From contig JAWHQI010000099.1 of the NCBI GenBank assembly GCA_033032865.1, positions 4,577,501-4,641,500 on the forward strand: a stretch of 64,000 nucleotides of DNA, written 5' to 3'. Source of the stretch: Dactylorhiza incarnata (taxonomy: Eukaryota > Streptophyta > Magnoliopsida > Asparagales > Orchidaceae). Shown here one piece after another: positions 56,263 through 64,000 of this stretch. The notes under the pieces were generated by a model. It was given only the letters and a program-made list of their open reading frames with translations, searched no databases and had not been told where the DNA came from. A program made the translations under genes and the position numbers. Position 1 is the stretch's first letter, and each line of letters begins with the position of its first letter.

Positions 56263-59200
56263 ATGGCTGATCGGCGTAGAGGTCGTCCCCTGCGATCTCC
56301 CAGCGTTCCCCCTTCCGATCACAATCCGTTAGAAGCGCTTGAGCGCCGCTTCGAGCTTCGTGTTGAAAAAGCTCTCTGTGAGGCCGCCCGAGCTAGGCAG
56401 GACGCAACCTCTGTTCAGCAGCAGATCACGCGGTCTCAGCAAGAGGCCGCTCAAGATCGACAAGAAGTCGTCCGGGCTCAGCAGGAGTCTGCGAAGCAGA
56501 TTGAGGCTATGAACCAGGTTCTAGCCGCGATCTCCCAGAAGATCCTTCCTCAAACCTCTCAGGTTGCTACTCCTGACCGCATGGTAGGCGGTCACCCGAG
56601 CGATCACCCTGTCTTCCAGCCCACAGCTTCTCAGCGATCTCAGCATCAGGAGTTCGCCGCCCGTCGTAATTCTTTCCGAGCTGCAGCCTAGGGGCCTCCG
56701 GCTCAAACCCTGAATTTTGAAAAAGGGTTTGCTTACCCTCAAGATCCTCCTGCCCCTTTTATTCCTCCTCCAGGACCTTCTGTTTTTGGGGAGCCTTCCC
56801 CCTTTACCGATGAGATTCGTCGGGATCCGATTCCTCATGGATTCAGAGAACCTCGCCTTCCAGTGTATACAGGAGAAACCGACCCAATGTGCCATCTTCA
56901 AGCCTTTGAGTCTGCCGTTGCCCTCAGGACTATTTCAGATGGGGTAAGGTGCAAGCTGATGGTCACCTCCTTTGATGGGTCGGCCATGGAATGGTTCTAT
57001 AAACTGCCTTGTCAAACTATCTCGAGCTTTGCTGCCCTGAGGCAAGAGCTTCTTCTAAGATTTGCCACTGCAAAGAAAAGGAAGAGTGGCCCTGCGACCC
57101 TCTTCAAGATTAAGCAAGGCGACAACGAAACCGCGACGCATTTCGTTGACCATTTCCAGAAAGAAATCTTGGGAGTCAGGGATATGGATCCCGAGCTCTA
57201 TATGGTAGCTTTGATCAGTGGCCTGCAGGAGGGTCCTCTGAAGTTCAAAGTCACAACCAAGGAGCCTAGCTCCTATCAGGAGTTGATCAGCATTGCCAAT
57301 CGCTACATAGAAGGGGAGATCAACAACCCCACCTATGTGAGCAATTTGACAAACAAGGCCACCCAGAAAGGCTCTGCGGGATTCTATCCGGCTCCGTCTT
57401 CCTCTAAGCCCCGACAAGAGCTCCCACCTCTGGCTCCGAGAGGTAAGAATTATCGCAACAGCCGCTTCAATCGAGGTAACCATTCTTTCCCACCTCAAGG
57501 TTCATTTCTTCAAACCCCTGCTACCCCTGCTCCGCAAGTCACACCGGTCCACCAGACCCAGTACGCCCAACCTCCTCTTCTGCCCATTCCTTCGCTCTAC
57601 AATGAATCCCAAGAGTCTTTTACAGACTTTGGTGTTTCTATGAGTGAAGTGCTCCAAATCCTTCAAAAGCAACCCTTTTTCAAGAAGCCAGCTCCGCTAA
57701 ACTCGGATCCAAAGACCAAAAATCCTACTCTCTACTGTGAGTACCATAGAGATAGGGGACATTTGACAGAGGATTGTAGAGCTCTCTGCCTGTTCTTAGA
57801 GAAGCTTCTGAAGGAGGGTAAGCTTCGAGATCTCATTCAGAAGAATGATTCTGCCAAAGCCTCAACCTCCAAGGCTAAGGAAGTAGCGGAAGTCCATTGG
57901 GCATGTGAAGAAGTGGACGATATTGGCCATCTTGGCAATATCGGCTTTCCCAATGAATGTGTGGATGCTGATGATGAAGGCGCCATGGGCAATCTTTTCT
58001 GCATCCACGGAGGTGCAGGTCCGGAATCTTCAAGGAAGGCAAGTCTGAAAAGGGTTTATCAATCAGAGGTTGTTGCCACCTCTTCAGCCCCGGTCCGGGG
58101 AACGGTCACTTTCGGTGATGAAGACCTTCCTCAGACCGCGAATCCCTTTGACGACGCGGTCGTCATCAAAGCTGTAATTGAAAATTATACAGTAGAGAAG
58201 ATTCTGATAGACACGGGAAGCTCAGTCAATGTGCTCTTCAAACCTGCCTTCGAGTCGTTGAAGACAGGTAAAACCCTCCTTTCAACTGAAGGCCCCCTCT
58301 GTGGTTTTTCAGGAGAGAAGAAGGAAGTAGAAGGGCTCGTCACTCTTTCTGTGATTCTGGGAGGGATAGTGAAGCTGGTCAAATTTATAGTCGTTGATGC
58401 TCCCAGTAGCTACAACGCCATCTTTTGAAGACCCTTCTTGAATGCCTATCAAGCCATCGTCTCCACCTATCATAAAGCGGTGAAGTTCGCCTTAAACGGC
58501 AAACAACACCGAATCAGGAGCGAGCTAAGGAAAGCTAGGGAATGCTACGTAATGACGGTCAACATGATCGTGTCCTTTTCTCCCCAAGAAGTCATGATGG
58601 CTGAATCAACTGAAGTTCCTGAACAAATCCCAACTGCAGAGGAAATTGAGGAAGGTGCAAGAGATGGAGTTCGCTTAGAACCTGCCCAAGTAACTCAAGA
58701 AGTTCGGATCAGCGAGGAAGATGAGAGCAAGAGCCTCTCCATCAACGCTGAATTATCTGAAGCTGACAAGTGTCAGCTCATCTCTTGCCTTCTGCAAACT
58801 CTAGATATTTTCGCTTGGTCGGCAGATGATATGCCTGGAGTGGATCCGAATGTTGCTTGCCACCATCTCAATCTTGACCCAAACTTCATCCCGATCCAGC
58901 AGAAGAAGAGGTCTGTTGCAACTACTCTAGCACAACCCATCCGTGAAGAGGTAGGGAAGCTCCTGAAGGCAAAGTTCATCCAACCAATCCAATACACAGA
59001 ATGGGTGTCAAACGTTGTAATGGTAAAGAAGTCAGGTGGGAAGTGGAGGATGTGTGTCGACTTTACTAAACTCAATAAAGCTTGCCCCAAGGATTGCTAC
59101 CCCTTGCCTCGGATAGATTCTTTAGTAGATTCCGCGGTTGGTTATTCTTTTATGAGTTTTTTAGATGCTTTTTCAGGTTATCATCAAATCAGAATGCATA

Positions 59201-61890
59201 AACCAGATATACCTCATACTTCATTTATCACAAATGATGGTTGCTTCTGTTATCTCGTAATGCCTTTCGGGCTAAAGAATGCTGGAGCAACCTATCAGAA
59301 AATGATGGATACAGTGTTCAGGAGTCAAAAAGGAAGAAACCTTGAGGTATACGTTGATGACCTCTTGGTAAAAAGTAAACTATTCTCTTCTCATCTTAGA
59401 GACCTCTCAGAAACTTTTGCAACCCTTCGAACTTTTAATATGAGGTTGAATCCGTTGAAGTGTGTTTTCGGGGCAAGTAAAGGAAAATTCTTGGGTCACC
59501 TCCTTACTCCAGAAGGGCTGGAACCCAATCCTAACAAAGTGAAAGCTATTCTGGAAATGCCACCTCCCAAGTCCCCAAAAGAAATTCAGCAGCTGGGAGG
59601 GAGGATGGCAGGCTTAAGTCGCTTTATCTCCCATTGAGGAGATAAGAGTGCACCTTTCTTTAAAACCCTCCGGGGAGGGAGTAGGTTCTAGTGGACAAAG
59701 GAATGTGATGATGCTTTCACTCAGCTGAAGAAGCAATTGACATCAACTCCTTTGCTCCAAAGCCCGCGAGAGGGAGAAAATCTATTTCTGTATATGGGAG
59801 TCGGAGCCGATGCCATAAGCTCTGTTTTGGTCCGAGAGGAGAAAAAGAAGCAATTTCCAGTCTATTACGTGAGTCGAATTTTGAAAAATGCAGAGACTCG
59901 TTATCCAATTCTCGAAAAATTGGCCTTGATGCTTATAACTTCAGCAAGAAGATTAAGACCATATTTTCAAGCTCATTCGATTCTAGTCGTTACTGACCTT
60001 CCATTGAAGAATGTCTTGGAGAAGCCAGAGCATTCAGGCAGGTTGGCAAAGTGGGCAATAGAGCTCAGTGAGTTTGACATATCCTATGTCCCAAGGGTGG
60101 CGATCAAAGCTCAAGTCTTAGCAGACTTCATAGTGGATGCCAAAGAAGTTGAGTCGCAGAAGGGGATCGGAGTGCCCCTTGCCTGGAAAATCTTCGTGGA
60201 TGGAGCCTCAGGGAAAAATTCCGGAGCGGGAGTTGTTTTAATCAACCCAAATGGAGTAAGGCTGGATCAGGCGCTGAAGTTCTATTTTCAAGTAACAAAT
60301 AATCAGGCGGAATATGAGGCTTTGCTAGCTGGTCTTAAGTTTGCTAGAGAGCTTGGGATTGATGACGTCAAAGTTTTCACAGATTCTTTAGTGATGGCTT
60401 CTCAAGTAAATGGAACTTTCGAAACAAGAGATAGTATTTTAAAGCGGTATCTAACTCTGGTAAAAATCGAGGTAGGGAAGTTCAAAAGCTTTACCATCGA
60501 CCATATTCCAAGAGGTGAGAATGTGGAAGCAGATGAGTTGGCAAAATTTGGACTTCTCTCGGGAGGAACAACTTCGGAATTATTTCACCCAGCAATTGAA
60601 GAAGGAGAGGTCATGGAGATTGATCAGCGTCCGTCTTGGATGGATCCATTTGTTCTATATCTTTCAACTGGAGAGCTCCATTCATCAATAAAAGACAGAA
60701 AAAGGTTTAAACGAAAAGCGGCTAACTATTATCTTGTTGCAGGAGTGCTTTATAGAAGAACTTTCCTTTCGCCATTAGCACGGTGTGTTTCAGAGGAGGA
60801 AATTCCAACGGTCATTCAGGAGGTCCATTCTGGAGAATGTGGAAGTCACTCTGGGGCTAGAACTTTGGAGAAAAGAATTCTGAGGCAAGGCTACTTTTGG
60901 CCTCAAATGAGGAAATATGCGGAAAAATTTGCTAAGAAATGTGTAAAGTGCCAGAAGTTCGCTCCTCTCCAAAATCAGCCAGCTCAACAACTCAAGTCGA
61001 TAGCAACTCCATGGCCGTTTGCAGTTTGGGGGATGGATTTGATTGGGCCTTTTCCTATGGCAAGTGGGAAACGTCGATATATTATAGTCATGATTGATTA
61101 TTTCAGCAAATGGATAGAGGCAAAGGCATTGGCCAAAATTACGACTCAAGCCGTAAAAAATTTTATTTGGGGAGAGATAGTATGTCGGCACGGAATCCCA
61201 ATGGCAATCATCACGGATAACGGTTCTCAGTTCAACAATTCAATTCTTATTAATTTCTGTAAGAAAATTGGCGTTGAGCTACGTTTCGCTTCTGTGCATC
61301 ATCCAAGAAGCAATGGGCAGGTAGAGGCCGCCAACAAACTCATCATAAATCTCTTACAAAAGAAGGTAGAAAATGTCAGGGGCAACTGGGCAGAACAACT
61401 ACCTTCCGTCTTATGGGCCTTGAGGACAACTCCAAGTTCTGCTACCGGGGAGACTCCATTCAAACTATCACACGGTTCCGAAGCCCTTATTCCGGTGGAA
61501 TTTGAAGTAAAAAGCCCAAGAGTTTTATTGGCGCAACAGAATCAAATTGACTGGATGGAAGGAAATGATGAGGAGCTAAAATGCAGCCTTGATTTAATTG
61601 AAGAGTTGAGAGATACGACAATCATCAGGCAAGAAGAGGTGAAAAGAAGAATGGCAAGGCTATTCAATAAAAATGTAAGAACCAAAGAGTTCGCTGTTGG
61701 GGATCTAGTCCTGAAGAAAATAGATACATCAGCAAGAGCTGGTTCAGTCGGAAAGCTTAACCCAAACTGGGCGGGGCCGTTTGTGGTAAAGGGCGTGCTT
61801 AAAAATGGTGCTTACCATCTCCAAACTTATGAAGGAAAAGAATTGTCTCATTCATGGAGCGGAGATGATCTCAAACTCTTCTTTTCTTAA
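56263..61890 (+). pseudogene. Tat gag-pol polyprotein, full frame with four stop codons
   Basis: One frame of 1876 codons from MADRRRGRPLRSP. Stops are at 56689 (TAG), 58426 (TGA), 59635 (TGA) and 59689 (TAG); no frameshift. Gag: coiled coil (about residues 20-90), capsid (about 200-370; VTSFDGSAMEWFYKLP), knuckle CEYHRDRGHLTEDC (57736-57777). Protease: LIDTGSSVNVLF (58204-58239), with the stop in place of Gly of the expected GRPFLNAY. RT: VDFTKLNKACPKDCYPLP, MPFGLKNAGATYQ, YVDD (59350-59361). First RNase H: degenerate, lacking the first Asp (LYMGVGADAISSVL). Second, plant-type RNase H: FVDGAS, NNQAEYEAL, FTDSL, EADELAKF (60190-60560). Integrase: HHCC (CVKCQKF), MDLIGPF, TDNGSQF, GQVEAANK; no chromodomain. 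Between the stops every catalytic motif is kept, so decay is recent. Confidence 0.9.
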
Positions 61891-63431
61891 ATGTTCGTAT
61901 CTGATTCACTCATTCTTTTTCTCACTTTTCTTCTCTCAAACATCACGCAGGTATTATCAAAGCATTCGTAATACGAGTAATGGGTGACAAGTTTTAAGAA
62001 TAAGTTATTTTTTGAAAAGCCAAAAACTGTCAAGTGAGACATCGACGGATCCTACTATCTTCACCCTCGACTTGTTAGCTCGACGTGTAATTCTGTCAGG
62101 ACCACAGATATCGGGGAGATTTCGAGTCTATGTAGCAGTAGCTCGCCAAGCTCGAGCGGTGGAAGTTTAGGATACCGGGTCCTTGCTGACATCTGGCACA
62201 CCTTAGCTTTTCAAGGAGGTCTAGGTGGCTGGCACAGCTCTGTCATGCATTAGGAAGGACATTGTTATGATCTTAATGATCTTTCAGGGAAAGCAATGTC
62301 GGTATAGCCTCTGCGGCATGACCACACCTGCCCTACTGATCATTTTGGTCTGTAACTCTCGAATACTCATTGAAGCGTGGTTAGGTGAGGGGCGGTCAGA
62401 AACATCCATGACCGTCGCCTGAACCTTAGATTGGCATGTTTGCAGTTAACTTGGCAATCCATTTGAAAAGACAATGTCGGTATAGCCTCCGCGGCATGAC
62501 CACACCATCCTTTTGGATCATTATTTGAGATCCCTTTTTCTCATCTTCTTACTACAAAAAGGAAATCCTATTCATCCCTTTGTACTGGGATCGGACGGTC
62601 AGAAATTTATGAGACCTCATGTTCTTCTTTCCTACTTTCTCCGAAGAGCGATTTGAGTCATTTACGATCACCGGATATAACATTTTCAGGATAATCGAGG
62701 CCGCTATTCAAAAATCTCTTATGCCAGCTTGATAAAGATCGGCCCGATCTCAGAAAATTTGAGATTCCAATGCTTTCTGCTATTCAAAGCTATATGGAAC
62801 GATCATGATACTCTGTGCCTCATCAAGTGAAAGTTGGGTTTTTCTTCAAAAGCGGCGGTCTGAATATAATGTGATCGCTGAACTGGAGTTCCATGAAGAG
62901 CTATCATTTTCCTTTTCAAATAAGTAATCTTGTTCATCAAGGGGTCATTAAACGGGTTTCCTGAAAGTCATTTGGGCGCCGATCACCCAGAGTGTAATGA
63001 GTTCAAATCATCTTCAAGTTATAATTTCCTTATATTACTACCTATGTAATAAGAGACCGCGGTGACTACTATGGATAAGTTTGTTATTTTCTGATCACAG
63101 TTATATGAGGCTGTTTGCTGAATTTCTTTTAGTGATCTGATTATCTCAAGATCGCAGAGTAGTCTTGTGTATATAAAGTATCGGCTTTTTCTTCAAGGCC
63201 TTTAGCGTTTTTCCAAGAGATCGCCACCTGAAGTTTTTTAATGTTGATGTAAAATTGTGATAAACCTAGGGCATTGAGATCGAATGCCGATTCAAACTCA
63301 ACAAATAAATATATACATCAAAAACAAATTCACTCAGAATCTAGCAGAAATCCAATTTCCTATATTTCTGAAATATCTATTACAACGAGACCGCTCGATC
63401 TCCAAAAAAGAAAAATGAATATCATTACAAT
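61891..63431 (+). other. 3' region of the Tat element with paired direct repeats
   Basis: Non-coding. Two related blocks lie about 180 bp apart (about 62285-62415 and 62468-62620), each with GTCGGTATAGCCTC, CGCGGCATGACCACACC or CTGCGGCATGACCACACC, and later CGGTCAGAAA. AGCGGTC/GAGACCGC words recur at about 62852, 63054 and 63391. I see no sense ORF. Confidence 0.55.
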
Positions 63432-64000
63432 TCACTCTCTCCTTGACCTTTTAGAAGACCTCTCACTCGAGGGGGAAGAACCGGTCTCTGCAGAGGATTC
63501 TTCTAAACTATTCCCCGGAAGTCTAGATCCAGAGCTTGAGCTCGAACTGGAATCTAGGCCAAGGGTATAGCGGCTTCCACTTTCTTCATCCTCGATCACC
63601 ACATTTTCCTCTTGGACTGCGGTCTCATCAGCAGCATCAGCAGATTCATCAGCCGCATCCGCAGTCTCTTCAGCGGTCACAGATTGTTCTTCAATTCTTT
63701 GCGCCGCATCAGGGAAGAGATCGGCGAACGAAACATCTTTGAATTCTTCAGTAAATCCACCACGGTTACGGACCTCATCCAGCACCTGGTCGGCGATCTC
63801 TTTTATATGGTGCATCAAAGCTCTCTGGAAAGCTGGATTCTCAGGGTCATAAGCTGCTTTTTCAAATTGCTGCAAAAGAGATATATGTTAGACCACGCGA
63901 TCATAGGTAACACATTCATAAAATATAGGCAAAATTCTCACTTTTCTTTCCTCTTGCAATGCAGTTATTTCTTCCAGAGCACTGCGAAGAGACCGCCCTA
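63432..64000 (-). CDS. Antisense additional ORF of the Tat element, with intron (partial)
   Basis: The last exon (63869-63432) encodes QFEKAAYDPENPAFQRALMH, then RNRGGFTEEFKDVSFADLFPDA, an acidic Ala/Asp repeat (ETADAADESADAADETA) and a Ser-rich, basic end (SSKRSRRE). It has no ATG at its start. Instead CTCTTTTGCAG (acceptor, ending at 63870) precedes it, and a donor GTGAGA lies at 63941, giving a 72-bp intron. The upstream exon (64000-63942) is open in the matching frame, SLRSALEEITALQEERK, a likely coiled coil. Tat-lineage elements such as Grande are known to carry an extra ORF on the opposite strand; function is unknown. The start is off the window. The frame has no stops, unlike gag-pol next to it. 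Confidence 0.6.
63870..63941 (-). other. Predicted intron in the antisense ORF
   Basis: 72 bp on the minus strand, from GTGAGAATTTTGCC to CTCTTTTGCAG. It joins AAA (Lys) to CAA TTT (Gln-Phe) in phase 0, AT-rich as plant introns are. Confidence 0.55.

Larger units (their letters stand above)
55723..64000 (+). mobile_element. Tat-lineage Ty3/Gypsy element (5' LTR, gag-pol, antisense ORF; right end off window)
   Basis: Order: 5' LTR (55723-56190), PBS region, gag-pol in one continuous frame (56263-61890), a 3' region with direct repeats, and an antisense ORF (63432 to window end). The lineage is shown by the CX2HX4HX4C knuckle, the two RNase H domains and the extra ORF after pol. The 3' LTR is beyond the window. 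The 5 bases before the LTR are AAGAT. Confidence 0.9.

Noticed and set aside
63432..63875. Antisense ORF starting at 63875
   Set aside because: No ATG there; the sequence reads as a splice acceptor (TTTTGCAG), and an in-phase upstream exon exists.

Overview
The window looks like repeat-rich, gene-poor plant nuclear DNA, most likely from a flowering plant. The signs are Sirevirus-type Ty1/Copia elements primed by initiator tRNA-Met, Athila- and Tat-type Ty3/Gypsy elements (tRNA-Asp priming in the Athila-like ones, a second plant-type RNase H in the Tat one), a CACTA-type terminus, 5-bp target-site duplications (TSDs), and many stop codons of the kind made by deamination of methylated cytosine. 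I find no convincing host gene, tRNA or rRNA. Almost every base belongs to transposons inserted into transposons. Species cannot be named from this sequence.

Layout. 1-61 is the tail of an element lying to the left. 62-25665 is a decayed Sirevirus-type element on the minus strand (5' LTR 24334-25665, gag-pol 24316-18650, an envelope-like ORF, 3' LTR ending at 547). Its envelope-like ORF is split by 2925-17542, an array of two nearly identical non-autonomous Athila-like units sharing three 1502-bp LTRs and flanked by one TSD (CAGAC). 25671-28694 is older unclassified retroelement-like DNA. 28695-48702 belongs to a second Sirevirus-like element on the minus strand. Its 3' LTR is split by a gag-only relative (29274-39457, TSD ATAAT), which itself carries an opposite-strand solo LTR (33710-34828, TSD AAGAC). 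Its internal region is split by a Gypsy remnant (41621-47531, TSD AATAT) holding a chimeric Athila-like piece. 48703-52629 looks like part of a long non-coding LTR, 52630 starts a CACTA-like element, and 55723 to the window end is a Tat-lineage element with a full gag-pol frame and an intron-containing antisense ORF that runs off the window.

Working together. Only the Tat element encodes a full enzyme set (protease, RT, two RNase H domains, integrase), and four in-frame stops break it. The Athila-like units carry only a zinc-knuckle ORF and an ATHILA ORF-1-like protein, so they must have depended on enzymes supplied in trans. The most unusual signal is regulatory. Nearly every LTR carries a cluster of short palindromic words just upstream of its TATA box. 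Some words recur in unrelated families. In two unrelated elements the family's own word, followed by a second TATA box, sits again in front of the second ORF, as if that ORF had its own LTR-like promoter.
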